Of a stretch of DNA of 64,000 nt, positions 16,948-25,428 are shown piece after piece. A program made the position numbers and the translations under genes. Below the pieces are notes generated by a model, which searched no databases, was not told the origin of the DNA, and saw only the letters and a list, made by a program, of their open reading frames with translations. Origin of the DNA: Bacteroidia bacterium. Its GTDB lineage: Bacteria; Bacteroidota; Bacteroidia; J057. Where the stretch lies: positions 1 through 64,000 of the forward strand of contig JAUIKF010000007.1 of NCBI GenBank assembly GCA_030430575.1, read 5' to 3'. Position 1 is the first letter of the stretch; the number at the start of each line of letters is the position of its first letter.

Positions 16948-16951
16948 GCTC

Positions 16952-17752
16952 TCAAAGCTCTTCCCACCGCCCAAGCAAATTCTTCTTAAAATTTCGACTG
17001 AGTTTCAGCTTCTCCCCTGACTGTAGATGAACGATATATTCTCCATTAAAATAAGGCTCTAATTCCACGATTTGGTTGAGGTTGACAATACTGGATTTAT
17101 GGATTCTTGCAAACTGATTCTCAGGTAGCTTTTGGACCATGCGTTTCATGCTTTCACGTACTAAATAGAATCGCCCTTCTATGTGGATTTTGATGTAATA
17201 ATCATAGGCTTCTATCCAGCGAATGTCTTCCAATTGGATAAAATAAATCTTGCCTGAAGACTTGATAACCAGTCGATTAGAGCTAGGCCGATTGCTAGCT
17301 CTTTCTTGGATCAGATAGTCACCCTGAGCCTGTGTGTTTTCCTTTTGATACTGCTGCAACAGCGCATTCAGTTTGGGATTTAAGTGCTTCTGGTGAATGT
17401 GCTGTTTGGCAAAAGTTAAAGCGCGGTAGAATCGTTCGTCTGTAAAGGGTTTTAGCAAATAGTCAATGGCATGAACCTCAAAGGCACGTATGGCATATTG
17501 ATCATAAGCCGTCACAAAAATCACGGCTGGCATCGCCTCCGGCCGTATGCTATTGAGGACCTCAAATCCATTGATTTCAGGCATCTGAATGTCTAGAAAT
17601 ACGAGGTGCGGCTGATGCTCGTAAATAGCATTGATGGCTTCCAAGCCATGTTTACACATAGCCAATAACTCAACCTCAGGGTCTCGCTCCAAGAGCACCC
17701 GCACGCCTTCGCGCGCTTCCTCTTCGTCATCGATGATGATGGTTTTTATCAT
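16952..17752 (-). CDS. LytTR-family response regulator
   Basis: The 266-residue regulator has a receiver domain (acidic pair in 'IIIDDEEE', phospho-acceptor Asp54 in 'VFLDIQMPEI', Thr in 'FVTAYDQ', Lys in 'YLLKPF') and a C-terminal LytTR DNA-binding domain ('WIEAYDYYIKIHI', 'FARIHKSSIVNLNQI'). It pairs with the histidine kinase ending 116 bp upstream. The ATG at 17752 starts the receiver exactly; the upstream frame adds only hydrophobic residues unlike the family. Targets cannot be inferred. Confidence 0.9.
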   Translation of the reverse strand: MIKTIIIDDEEEAREGVRVLLERDPEVELLAMCKHGLEAINAIYEHQPHLVFLDIQMPEINGFEVLNSIRPEAMPAVIFVTAYDQYAIRAFEVHAIDYLLKPFTDERFYRALTFAKQHIHQKHLNPKLNALLQQYQKENTQAQGDYLIQERASNRPSSNRLVIKSSGKIYFIQLEDIRWIEAYDYYIKIHIEGRFYLVRESMKRMVQKLPENQFARIHKSSIVNLNQIVELEPYFNGEYIVHLQSGEKLKLSRNFKKNLLGRWEEL

Positions 17753-17763
17753 AGAAATACAAT

Positions 17764-17876
17764 GTCTGAGCGTATAGCAGGACAGAAACTCAAAGGTAAA
17801 AATCAAACTCCACAACTGAAATTGCCAGTGATTGCCTCAACAATCAGACGCTCGGCCGCTCAGACGTTCAGACTTT
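17764..17876. repeat. GCTCAGACG-family repeat with inverted partner between kinase and regulator genes
   Basis: The cluster 17842-17876 is made of TCAGACGCTC, GGCCGCTCAGACG and TTCAGAC words. GTCTGAGCG at 17764-17772 is the exact reverse complement of 17857-17865. The same words recur at 24700-24852 and 27611-27679. Confidence 0.6.
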
Positions 17877-18980
17877 CCTTGGAATCTTAATTTCCACAGC
17901 AACCCCCGAATCATCCACATTTTTGATCTGAAAATCAAATGAATCGCCATAAAGTTGTCGAAGTCGAGCGATGGTATTGGAAAGGCCGATGCCTTGCTGA
18001 TCTTCCAATACCCATCCTTCGGGTAGGGTAGGGCCGAGGTTGACAACCGAGACGTGTAGAAAGTCGTCACTGAGGGTAGAGAGAATACTAAGACCCGCTT
18101 CATCAAGGCTTCGGGAAATGCCGTATTTGAAGGCATTTTCGACGATGGGCTGCAAAATCAGATTGGGTACCTGAATGCTGAGGGTTTCAGGTTGTAGGTG
18201 AAAACTCATGGTGAGTTTGTCCTTGAATCGTACTTGCTCGATGTGCAGATATTTCTTGAGGAGTTCGATCTCCTCACCTAGCGTAATGAGCTGGGCTTCT
18301 TGCCGATTGAGGGTAGAGCGTAGCAAATCACTGAGCCCAGAGATCATCTCGACCGCTTCTTCGTCTTTCTTCCGTCGAACCATCATAGCGATGGTATTGA
18401 GGGCATTGAAGAGGAAGTGGGGCTGAAGTTGCCACTTCAGGGTGCGGAGCTGAGTAGTGGTGAGCTTACTCTCTAATTCCAGGGCACGGACTTCCTGATT
18501 CCTGTATTGTCCGTAAAAATCAATTGCCAATAATATCAGGAGAATCACCCAATACATGGTGAAGCCATTGAGGGAGAAGGAATAAGCCATTTGCACGGAT
18601 CTGGTGAAAGCCTCCCAAAATTCGGCGGTTTGTTGTTCAGGTGTCCCATAAAGGCTGCGGATAAAAGTCATCGCCGCCATGTTCAAGATCATGATCAATA
18701 CCCCAAAGAGCATGCTCATGGGGAGGTGGAGTAAAATCTTCTTTTTCCATGAAAATGCGCTGGATCCCAAATATAAATGGTAAACAACAGGGCTAAATAG
18801 CCATAATAGGACAAAGTAGGGAACGGTATGGGAAAGATTTTGCAGCCATTTAAATGTCTCTCCACTATTGGAGACATAAGCGTACCATTGCAAGACATCC
18901 AGCCCACCTAGAACTATCCACAGTCCAAAACTGAGGAGAAAAAGCGGCCATTTGTTTAAAAGATTTCCCACGATACGCAA
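17868..18980 (-). CDS. LytS-type sensor histidine kinase
   Basis: The 370-residue kinase has four predicted transmembrane helices (about 13-35, 52-70, 84-106 and 136-155). A short coiled coil and the His_kinase motif follow: 'LQPHFLFNALNTI' (phospho-His188), 'LRSTLNR...LGEEIELLKKYL', then an ATPase with 'PIVENAFKYG' and 'GIGLSNTIARL'. There is no large extracytoplasmic sensor domain, so sensing is probably within the membrane. The first in-frame start is a TTG; a GTG three codons later is an alternative. It forms a two-component system with the LytTR regulator downstream. Confidence 0.88.
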   Translation of the reverse strand: MRIVGNLLNKWPLFLLSFGLWIVLGGLDVLQWYAYVSNSGETFKWLQNLSHTVPYFVLLWLFSPVVYHLYLGSSAFSWKKKILLHLPMSMLFGVLIMILNMAAMTFIRSLYGTPEQQTAEFWEAFTRSVQMAYSFSLNGFTMYWVILLILLAIDFYGQYRNQEVRALELESKLTTTQLRTLKWQLQPHFLFNALNTIAMMVRRKKDEEAVEMISGLSDLLRSTLNRQEAQLITLGEEIELLKKYLHIEQVRFKDKLTMSFHLQPETLSIQVPNLILQPIVENAFKYGISRSLDEAGLSILSTLSDDFLHVSVVNLGPTLPEGWVLEDQQGIGLSNTIARLRQLYGDSFDFQIKNVDDSGVAVEIKIPRKV

Positions 18981-19010
18981 TGGATGGAGTTAATGGTGCA
19001 AGAAGATAAA

Positions 19011-19077
19011 GCCACGGATTACACGGATATTCACGGATTTCTCAAGCTAATCTGTGCAAATCTGTGTAATCCGTGGC
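19011..19077. repeat. Inverted repeat, CCACGGATTACACGGAT family
   Basis: Two 29-nt arms, 19011-19039 and 19049-19077, pair at 25 of 29 positions, and each arm is itself a near tandem of CACGGATT/CACAGATT. A related element with the same words is at 43866-43932. Confidence 0.75.
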
Positions 19078-19172
19078 AAATTCGGCATCCTTCATTAGTT
19101 GTCAAAGAAGTTTATACTTCAGATTCAAAAAAGCGGTCATTTACTTATGCAGGATGCCAGTAAACCCATCAA

Positions 19173-20249
19173 TTATTTATCGCCTTTACCCGCTAATTCT
19201 TTCTTCATGCTGTCGATGCGTGTCTGGAGAGATGGCTTCCACTGGTCAGGTGCGCCTTCGTGGGCCTTCTTGTAATGCTTTAAAGCTTCGGCGGGATTGC
19301 CTGTGACGCGGTTGCCAGCGGCGAGTCCTGCATGTGCAATCCACGTATCTGGGAAACGCTTGGCGAGCAGTTTGTAAATCTCAAAAGCCTTTTCATTTTG
19401 CCCTTGGCCGATAAACTGAGAACCGTAGCCATATAGCTCCATATCAGTCGCCATTGCCAGTGCCTTGTCCATGGTGGTTTTTGCCTCGTCGGCATTGCCC
19501 ATTTTGGCTAGGATTTGCGACTTGGTAGAGAGGGTGGTGAAATTGGCTTGAGAACCAAAACCGCCTGCAATCGCATTGTCAGCCCATTTGAGGCCTTGCT
19601 CAAGGTTTACCTCATTGGTGAGGCAGTAGTTGGCGGCTTGTTGGAAGCCTTGCCAAGAGAAGCCAGCAGTAGAGCGTAGCTGATTGCTAAAGCTCGCCAA
19701 AGCGATTTCATGCGCATCAAAAGCGATGCTGATAGGCACTTGGAGTTTTTCCCAAGACAAGGTCAGGTCGACTGAGTTGGCGGTAGGGTTTTCGAAGGAA
19801 TAAGTCAAAAACTCATGGTGTGGACCTTCTTTTGGGGTAACAGTCACGCGAAGGGCATCTTCCTTTTCATCATAAGAATAAGAACCCCAAGAGGAAGAAT
19901 TGGTGGAGAAAATGATGGTCCAATCTTTTTCGGTAGGGATCATATGCAGGCCATACGTGCCAGCAGCCAAGGTTTGGCCACCTACTTTGGCTTCATGAGA
20001 AAGTTTAATGACGGTGTTGTCATTAGCACCCGCACGCCAAACTTGTCCATAAGGGACCATTTTCCCCCACACTTCCCGCTCCTTCACCGCTGGGCGATGG
20101 TAAGACACGACGATATAAGACATCCCAATTTCCTGGACCACTTTGGCCTTTTGGCTGACTTTAGGTGCTTGAATTCCTTGCGCAAAACTAGTTTGTAGCA
20201 GGCAGCAAAGGCCGATCATGAAAACAGTGGAAAAAAGTAGTTTTTTCAT
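19173..20249 (-). CDS. DUF2911 secreted protein with TPR-like C-terminus
   Basis: The 358-residue protein has a Sec signal peptide (cleavage after SFAQ). A DUF2911 domain occupies about residues 28-180 ('VVSYHRPAVKEREVWGKMVPYGQVWRAGAND', 'GTYGLHMIP', 'WTIIFS'). The C-terminal half holds helical repeats resembling TPRs ('AKTTMDKALAMATDMELYGYGSQFIGQGQNEKAFEIYKLLA', 'PAEALKHYKKAHEGAP'). The DUF2911-plus-repeats layout is common in Bacteroidota and of unknown function. It is probably a single-gene unit; the 357 bp upstream hold only repeats. Confidence 0.85.
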   Translation of the reverse strand: MKKLLFSTVFMIGLCCLLQTSFAQGIQAPKVSQKAKVVQEIGMSYIVVSYHRPAVKEREVWGKMVPYGQVWRAGANDNTVIKLSHEAKVGGQTLAAGTYGLHMIPTEKDWTIIFSTNSSSWGSYSYDEKEDALRVTVTPKEGPHHEFLTYSFENPTANSVDLTLSWEKLQVPISIAFDAHEIALASFSNQLRSTAGFSWQGFQQAANYCLTNEVNLEQGLKWADNAIAGGFGSQANFTTLSTKSQILAKMGNADEAKTTMDKALAMATDMELYGYGSQFIGQGQNEKAFEIYKLLAKRFPDTWIAHAGLAAGNRVTGNPAEALKHYKKAHEGAPDQWKPSLQTRIDSMKKELAGKGDK

Positions 20250-20492
20250 AATTCAAATAGATTTTGTGAATGTTAAATAGTTCCTGAATAACCAGGAAGC
20301 ACTAAAATGAATTATTTGAAAGAAACTACCGACTACTTTGCAGGGAAAGCCATTTGGATGAAGGGAAAGGAAGGGATCACAAAAAATAGCCACAAATTAC
20401 GCCTATTTGAACGGATTCTGGGCTTAGAATTCCAGTTCTTGGCGCAATGAGCGGCCCATCATTGTGTGAAAGCCCTTGATTGCAGAATATCA

Positions 20493-20595
20493 ATTGACGA
20501 ACAAGGATTGGAGAAGTAAAGAAATTGCCTTCAATTCAACAATCATCAATCCCTTCGGCTGAGCTCAGGACATGCCTTGTTCGATATTCGTCAAT
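20493..20595. repeat. Inverted repeat with CCTTCGGC...CTCAGGACATGCC word
   Basis: CGAACAAGG 20499-20507 pairs with 20575-20583, and ATTGACGA 20493-20500 pairs with 20588-20595. The segment 20553-20574 carries CCTTCGGCTGAGCTCAGGA, repeated almost identically at 46851-46872 and in shorter form at 39304-39321. The rest of the gene-free stretch 20250-20606 shows no other signal. Confidence 0.6.
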
Positions 20596-20606
20596 CTCTT
20601 CTTTCC

Positions 20607-21266
20607 TCAAAACCGACTATCTACTTTCTTGATCTTTGCACCAGCAGGTGGAAGAAACTTTTCGGGTGGGGCATAGCCTTCTACCACCTCAGTTGCTTCC
20701 TCCAAGGTCTCTGTGCCCATACCTTCGGAGAAAAGTTTAAGGATGATATTTTGCCACCGCCATTCGGTACTGATGGTCTTTATACCCATCATGTCCATGG
20801 TAGATTGGGTCACCTCACATAGTTTGCCTGCGATGGTTTCATCGGGAAGTTTTTTGGTGGTGATGTTGTAAGCATCTTTGAGTTGATTCCCAAATTGGGC
20901 TGTCTGGTTTTCATTCATTTGCCCCAAACCATTCACTAAATCGAGGGTCATTTCATTGCCTGTCAGGTCATCGAGGTTCACCGTAATGATAGTAGCTCCA
21001 TCTTTGAGAGAAAAGGTCTTCTCGATTTTGGGGGTTTTGGTAAATGAATTGGTCGTCGTTGTCGTCGTATAGCGGGCTACTCTTTTTCCCCATTGATCAA
21101 AATAAATCTCTTCTTCAGTCACAACCGTCACCATACTATGTTTGACCGTTTTTTTCATCACAATTTTCCCTTTTTCAATGAAATAAGGTTTATCAACAGT
21201 CTGAGCAACTAATTGGGTGCTCAGGATGATGAGGAGGAGGATTGGAAGGTGTTTCAAAGCGTTCAT
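20607..21266 (-). CDS. Secreted protein of unknown function
   Basis: The 219-residue protein has a signal peptide (cleavage after LVAQ). The mature part resembles the DUF4412/GLPGLI-like periplasmic proteins of Bacteroidota in style: strands alternating with Thr-rich loops, a single 'AGKLCEVTQSTM' segment and a WRWQ motif. No catalytic motif is visible. It is probably exported to the periplasm and stands alone in the map, divergent from the LVIVD-repeat gene. Confidence 0.7.
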   Translation of the reverse strand: MNALKHLPILLLIILSTQLVAQTVDKPYFIEKGKIVMKKTVKHSMVTVVTEEEIYFDQWGKRVARYTTTTTTNSFTKTPKIEKTFSLKDGATIITVNLDDLTGNEMTLDLVNGLGQMNENQTAQFGNQLKDAYNITTKKLPDETIAGKLCEVTQSTMDMMGIKTISTEWRWQNIILKLFSEGMGTETLEEATEVVEGYAPPEKFLPPAGAKIKKVDSRF

Positions 21267-21333
21267 ATTGGTAGGGTAATAGGTGAATTTGTGCCAAAGG
21301 TCCAGAGAAATGAGGTAAATGGGTATCCCTCAT

Positions 21334-21436
21334 ATGGGGGAAAAGGAAGAAAGTTCTAGGTTTTAAGTTCTGCGTTCTAGGTCCTAAATGTCAACATAGA
21401 ACCTAGACCATAGAACTTAGAACCTTCTTCCCCCAT
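21334..21436. repeat. Inverted repeat, TTCTAGGTTTTAAGTTC family
   Basis: The arms 21334-21384 and 21396-21436 pair through ATGGGGG...CCCCCAT outer ends and TTCTAGG/CCTAGA inner words, with a few indels. It lies in the divergent promoter region between 21266 and 21526. Related words occur at 39139-39190, 39372-39396 and 58636-58670. Confidence 0.65.
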
Positions 21437-21525
21437 TTAGGATTCATCCAAAAGTGTAATGGATTGGAAAAAAGGAAATAGGGTATTTTGAGTAATAAGA
21501 AAACACCTAAACTAATCTTACTGCT

Positions 21526-23766
21526 ATGAAAAATGTACTTCTCACCTTATTGGCCCTACTATCCTTTATAGACTCGACCTTTGCCCAAGACTCGCTAAAG
21601 GCCTTGTCATCCACTACGGGCGCCGCGTGTTACCGCATATTGTACCACAATCAATACCTCTACGCTGGGACAGGCAATACCCTCCAAGTCTACGAAGTGA
21701 CAGCGTCGGGCCCTCCTTACACCTTGCGCGCTGAGCGTCGACTCGGCTCTACTATTGCTGACATCCAGCAGAAAGATGGCTTCCTCTACCTCGCTGCCAA
21801 CCATGCGGGCATCTCCAAATGGGACCTCTCAGACCCTGCTAGCCCTTCTTTGGTGGCGGCTTACCAGCCCGAAAATTTGGATGAGGCAGCTTATGACATC
21901 TCTTTTTTGGGAGATAGCCTGTTTGTGGCCTATAAGGCAAAAGTGGCTGTGTTTCTGGACCAAGGGAATACCTTCACTTTGCTGGATCGCTTTGCCATCC
22001 AGACAGGGAACGGGAAGGTGAGGGGAGGAGCTATCAAAGATTCCATCTATGCTTGTGTCGCAAGTTATGGCGGCGCTTCAGATGGGGTTTATCTCTACCA
22101 TGCTCATACTTATCAGCTGTTAGGGAATTATCCTCAACCCTATTGTGATCCAGAGGATGTAGAATTTGGGCAACAAACGCCCCTTTTGCATGTGCTCGGT
22201 GGTTCTCAAACTACTACCAATCCCTTTGACCCGAAAGGGTGCTTTTATTCCCTCGATATCACTGATCCTACGGCCCCTACTAGGGCTTACATCGATACGG
22301 TGAATACCATCATTGGCTTAGGGATTTCTGCCCCGCAGAGTGCTGTGATTATCAATGACACCATCTATGTGGCTACGCAGGCAGGAATGGACCCTGATTA
22401 CCAGATCTTCCAGCCTGCCACAGGCCAGATTTATGTTTATGACGCGACCGACCCAGCCAATATCCATCGGATTACGACCTTATATGCCGGTTTATGGCAT
22501 TTTGATTTGGCAATCCATGAACGGACGATCCATGTAGCTAGCGAGTGGTACGGCATCTTGACGCTCGACATTTCAGACTTGATGAATGAATTTGAAGTTG
22601 GGAGAACCCTCACGGGAGGATGGAATACGGGGACGGCTGTACACGGCGACCGTATGGCCGTCGCCAACGAAGGTTATGGGTTCAAAGTCTTCGACATTTC
22701 CAATCCAGCTGCGCCGCAGCTGGTGGGCGTGAACAGCGACTCCAATTTCTGTATGACCCTGGAATACTCACAGAACGGGGATTATATCTATGGCTATTAC
22801 TACACGAGGGATGGATTTCGAGTCTTTGATGCGCATACCTTACAGAAGGTGGCTTCCTTGCCAGGGCGAAACGGCTCTTCCCATGCCTGGCTTTGGAAGG
22901 ATCAAGCGATTTCCCTTTACTGGCGCACAGTAGGGGCGCGACAGATATTTTTTACTGATGTATCCGACCCCTTTAACCCAATTCTAGATACCTCCTATCA
23001 ATACAAGGCCAATGACATTTTGGTAGATGAACAAGGTAAATTATTTCTATCACACAATGATTCCCTAACAGTGTTAGATTTTGATAAGGATAGGGCCTTC
23101 GTTACCTCAGTAAAAGCTGGTTTCTTGCAGGACTTTCATGCGCTAGCGAAATACAAAGATACAGTATTTGTTTATATGTCTAATAAAGGTCTGATTCGTT
23201 ATCTCTTTGATAACCAGTCGAATAGCTTAATAGAAGATGCAACCTTTCCCTTGCCTTACGGCAAGCCCTCTTTTATGGCCGCCGACTCATTAGGCCTTTA
23301 TATAGTGGACATTGAAGCGGGTATGTTTGCCTATGATAAAGCAAGTTTAACGCAGACAGGCTATTATCGTACAAGCCGTGAATTTGTCTTCACCCACATT
23401 TGGGGGCCACAAGATTTATTTTGTGAAAATGGGCTGATATTTTTGGTGGAATATTTTGGGCAAACGACCATTCTCTCCAATAAAGAGGGCAACTTATTGC
23501 CCGTTGAAAACCGAATGGAACCCCTTCCCGAACCCATTGTTTTCCCCAATCCGTTTCGTCAGCAAACCACGATTCAGGTCGATAATCCTTTGCAAATGCA
23601 GCTGATGCTAGAAGTTTTTGATCAAAAGGGGACTTTGGTCAGCAGGCAATGGGGTAGGGGGGATGAATTGATTTTTGATAGAAAACATCTGCCAAATGGC
23701 CTCTATTTCTACCACTTGGAGCTGGATGGGCAGTTTGTGGGGGCAGGGAAATTGGTGGTGGAGTGA
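21526..23766 (+). CDS. Secreted LVIVD-type beta-propeller protein with T9SS sorting domain
   Basis: The 746-residue protein has a signal peptide (cleavage after TFAQ). Repeated propeller blades of the LVIVD type follow, with the recurring pattern D-[IL]-[ST]-[DN]-P-A-x-P ('WDLSDPASPSLVAAY', 'LDITDPTAPTRAYI', 'FDISNPAAPQLVGV', 'TDVSDPFNPILDTSY'). The last ~80 residues are a T9SS type A domain ('IVFPNPFRQQTTIQV', 'LPNGLYFYHLEL', 'GKLVVE'). It is probably a cell-surface or secreted binding protein. Confidence 0.85.
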   Translation: MKNVLLTLLALLSFIDSTFAQDSLKALSSTTGAACYRILYHNQYLYAGTGNTLQVYEVTASGPPYTLRAERRLGSTIADIQQKDGFLYLAANHAGISKWDLSDPASPSLVAAYQPENLDEAAYDISFLGDSLFVAYKAKVAVFLDQGNTFTLLDRFAIQTGNGKVRGGAIKDSIYACVASYGGASDGVYLYHAHTYQLLGNYPQPYCDPEDVEFGQQTPLLHVLGGSQTTTNPFDPKGCFYSLDITDPTAPTRAYIDTVNTIIGLGISAPQSAVIINDTIYVATQAGMDPDYQIFQPATGQIYVYDATDPANIHRITTLYAGLWHFDLAIHERTIHVASEWYGILTLDISDLMNEFEVGRTLTGGWNTGTAVHGDRMAVANEGYGFKVFDISNPAAPQLVGVNSDSNFCMTLEYSQNGDYIYGYYYTRDGFRVFDAHTLQKVASLPGRNGSSHAWLWKDQAISLYWRTVGARQIFFTDVSDPFNPILDTSYQYKANDILVDEQGKLFLSHNDSLTVLDFDKDRAFVTSVKAGFLQDFHALAKYKDTVFVYMSNKGLIRYLFDNQSNSLIEDATFPLPYGKPSFMAADSLGLYIVDIEAGMFAYDKASLTQTGYYRTSREFVFTHIWGPQDLFCENGLIFLVEYFGQTTILSNKEGNLLPVENRMEPLPEPIVFPNPFRQQTTIQVDNPLQMQLMLEVFDQKGTLVSRQWGRGDELIFDRKHLPNGLYFYHLELDGQFVGAGKLVVE

Positions 23767-23786
23767 TGGGTAGGACGCGTAGCTTG

Positions 23787-23822
23787 GACATGTAACAGAT
23801 TGAAGAAAATCTGTTACATGTC
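23787..23822. repeat. Hairpin 1 of a twin: GACATGT outer stem around a palindromic core
   Basis: The arms 23787-23801 and 23808-23822 are a perfect 15-bp stem. Its 22-bp core is exactly the reverse complement of the core of hairpin 2 at 23834-23869. It lies just after the stop codon at 23766. Confidence 0.8.
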
Positions 23823-23833
23823 TGGACTCAAAA

Positions 23834-23869
23834 AATACCCAACAGATTTTCTTCAATCTGTTGGGTATT
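23834..23869. repeat. Hairpin 2 of a twin: AATACCC outer stem around the inverted core
   Basis: The arms 23834-23848 and 23855-23869 are a perfect 15-bp stem. The inner core repeats that of hairpin 1 in inverted orientation, while the outer seven bases differ completely but still pair. The pair lies between convergent genes ending at 23766 and 23904 and probably stops both transcripts. Confidence 0.8.
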
Positions 23870-23903
23870 CAGCCCGCTGGCTGGCTACACAATCCCTTCA
23901 AAA

Positions 23904-24665
23904 TCAGGGCAATACAGGCAGCTGATGTGCTTCAAGCAAAGCTTCTATCTCCGCTTCTGGTGCCTGCACCAGAAGTGGATTTTTGGCCTGATCCAGCCAA
24001 AAAACAATGTCCTTCATTAGGTTGATGTCCATGGCCGTGCAGCCAGCGGTCCCTTGGCTGGTGCCTCGCCAGCCGTGCAAGAAGATGCAGGAGCCCGCCC
24101 CGGGAAGGGCATTTCGATAATTGTGTGATACAAATACACCCCATTCATAGAGATTGTCCTGGCGGCGCATATAGTCTGTGCTTGTCCAGTCGCTTGGCGT
24201 TTCGTCTCCTTGGATGATGCGGTTGTAATAGGCAGAGCCAGTGTCCTCGATGCATTGGGTGACTGCTGTGACATGCACATAGGGAAAGCGAAGCCCTTCC
24301 AGGCTGTCGGGATCGGCGTAGCCAAAGGCACTTGAAAGCGCATAGACACCTGCTGGTGACCGTAAGTCGCCTTCGCGTTTGACACGGGACGTGTCATTGG
24401 AGCGGTAGTCCTTTTCGCCTATCCCCCAATGCATCCCATTCTTGCCAACCACCACGGGAATCTCTTCCCCAACCATTTCCCAGTCCTTTTGATCTCCCCA
24501 CTCATAACGGCGCAAACTGCCATCTACCGCCTCCCAATCAGGGGTAGTGACCAGCAAAATTTGTCGATGAATAGGCGGCGCTCCAGATGCTTCCGAGGCA
24601 GCAGAGGTGCATGATAGAAGGTTGATAATGAGTATGATAGCTAGGAAAGAGAGCAAGGAGTTCAT
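23904..24665 (-). CDS. L,D-transpeptidase (YkuD-like) lipoprotein
   Basis: The 253-residue protein has lipobox 'NLLSC' (Cys19). Its C-terminal half carries a YkuD-type active site: His197 in 'CIFLHGWRG' and Cys209 in 'TSQGTAGCTAMD', matching the HxnS/T-x-G-C-x pattern. Segments 'KREGDLRSPAGVYAL' and 'NRIIQGDE' also fit L,D-transpeptidase relatives. Such enzymes make 3-3 peptidoglycan cross-links or attach proteins to peptidoglycan; this one probably faces the periplasm from a membrane anchor. Physiological role unknown. Confidence 0.82.
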   Translation of the reverse strand: MNSLLSFLAIILIINLLSCTSAASEASGAPPIHRQILLVTTPDWEAVDGSLRRYEWGDQKDWEMVGEEIPVVVGKNGMHWGIGEKDYRSNDTSRVKREGDLRSPAGVYALSSAFGYADPDSLEGLRFPYVHVTAVTQCIEDTGSAYYNRIIQGDETPSDWTSTDYMRRQDNLYEWGVFVSHNYRNALPGAGSCIFLHGWRGTSQGTAGCTAMDINLMKDIVFWLDQAKNPLLVQAPEAEIEALLEAHQLPVLP

Positions 24666-24699
24666 TGGGGGGAATTATGAATGTTGAATGAAGAAAGGA

Positions 24700-24852
24700 G
24701 TCTGAAAGTCCGAAAGCCTGAGCGTCTGATTGGGAAAGAGGAAATTCAAGTTCAAACTCAAGTTCAAACTCAAACTCAAACTCAAAGTATCCTTTGATTA
24801 CGCTCAGACGCTCAGACGCTCAGACGCTCAGACGCTCAGACGCTCAGACGCT
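24700..24852. repeat. Composite repeat: GTCTGA arm, TCAAACTCAAG core and 8-bp CGCTCAGA tandem array
   Basis: The left part 24700-24732 is the reverse-complement form of the TCAGACG words. The core 24741-24787 is a tandem of TCAAACTCAAGT words. The right part 24801-24852 is 6.5 perfect copies of CGCTCAGA. The array runs into the acetyltransferase gene and supplies its final Ser-Val codons and stop (24844-24852). The core words are the same as those encoding the Gln-rich linker of the anti-sigma factor at 46155-46210. Confidence 0.85.
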
Positions 24853-25323
24853 CCGCCAAGCTTCCATCTGTGCCCGTGTGAGGCGGCAGGTAGTCCACTC
24901 GGGATCGAGTTCGGCTTGTACGCTTTCGTACATTTTGATGGCTGGCGTATTCCATTCGAGGACATGCCATCGCATTTGTTGGACATTTTGCGCTACGGCG
25001 TATGCTACTAGGCGATCCAGAAGCTTTCGACCGATTCCTTTTCGCCTAAAGGATTCTGTGATAATCAGGTCATCAAGATACAACATCTTTCCTTTCCATG
25101 AGGAATACCCCATGTAGAACATGGCAGCTCCTACAATGCCGTTTTCAGGCGTTTCCGCTACAAAACATTCAAAATAGGGACGGTCCCCAAAAGCGTCTTG
25201 TATATAGATTTCGGGGCTGGTCTCTACCTGTTCAGGGGCCTTTTCAAAAACAGCGAGTTCTATTGTGAGGGCATGGACGGCGGCCATGTCTTTTGGAGTG
25301 GCTTTGCGGATGGTGAGGTTCAT
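24844..25323 (-). CDS. GNAT acetyltransferase, diamine/spermidine acetyltransferase-like
   Basis: The 159-residue GNAT enzyme has the acetyl-CoA binding motif A 'ESFRRKGIGRKLLDRLVAYA'. Features of the SSAT/diamine acetyltransferase branch are 'YSSWKGKMLYLDDLIIT' and 'WHVLEWNTPAIKMYES'. Polyamine or thialysine acetylation is likely, substrate unproven. The final residues and the stop codon lie inside an 8-bp tandem repeat array. A length change there would shift the frame, but only at the last one or two codons. Confidence 0.8.
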   Translation of the reverse strand: MNLTIRKATPKDMAAVHALTIELAVFEKAPEQVETSPEIYIQDAFGDRPYFECFVAETPENGIVGAAMFYMGYSSWKGKMLYLDDLIITESFRRKGIGRKLLDRLVAYAVAQNVQQMRWHVLEWNTPAIKMYESVQAELDPEWTTCRLTRAQMEAWRSV

Positions 25324-25416
25324 GAGGAGGATTAATGGTTTGGATGCAATTTAGGGTAAAGGAATAAAGAGACAAAAATCATTACTGATCTCTCCACATC
25401 CCTCACTTTTCATTGC

Positions 25417-25424
25417 TATTTTTG
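25417..25424 (+). promoter_or_regulatory. Candidate -7 promoter element of pdxH (leaderless transcript)
   Basis: TATTTTTG matches TAnnTTTG exactly and ends only 4 nt before the ATG at 25429. A start site 4-7 nt downstream would fall on the start codon, giving a leaderless or almost leaderless mRNA. Confidence 0.4.
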
Positions 25425-25428
25425 CCCT

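Noticed and set aside
24801-24852. CRISPR-like array
   Set aside because: Unit is 8 bp with no spacers and no cas genes nearby; it is a simple tandem repeat.
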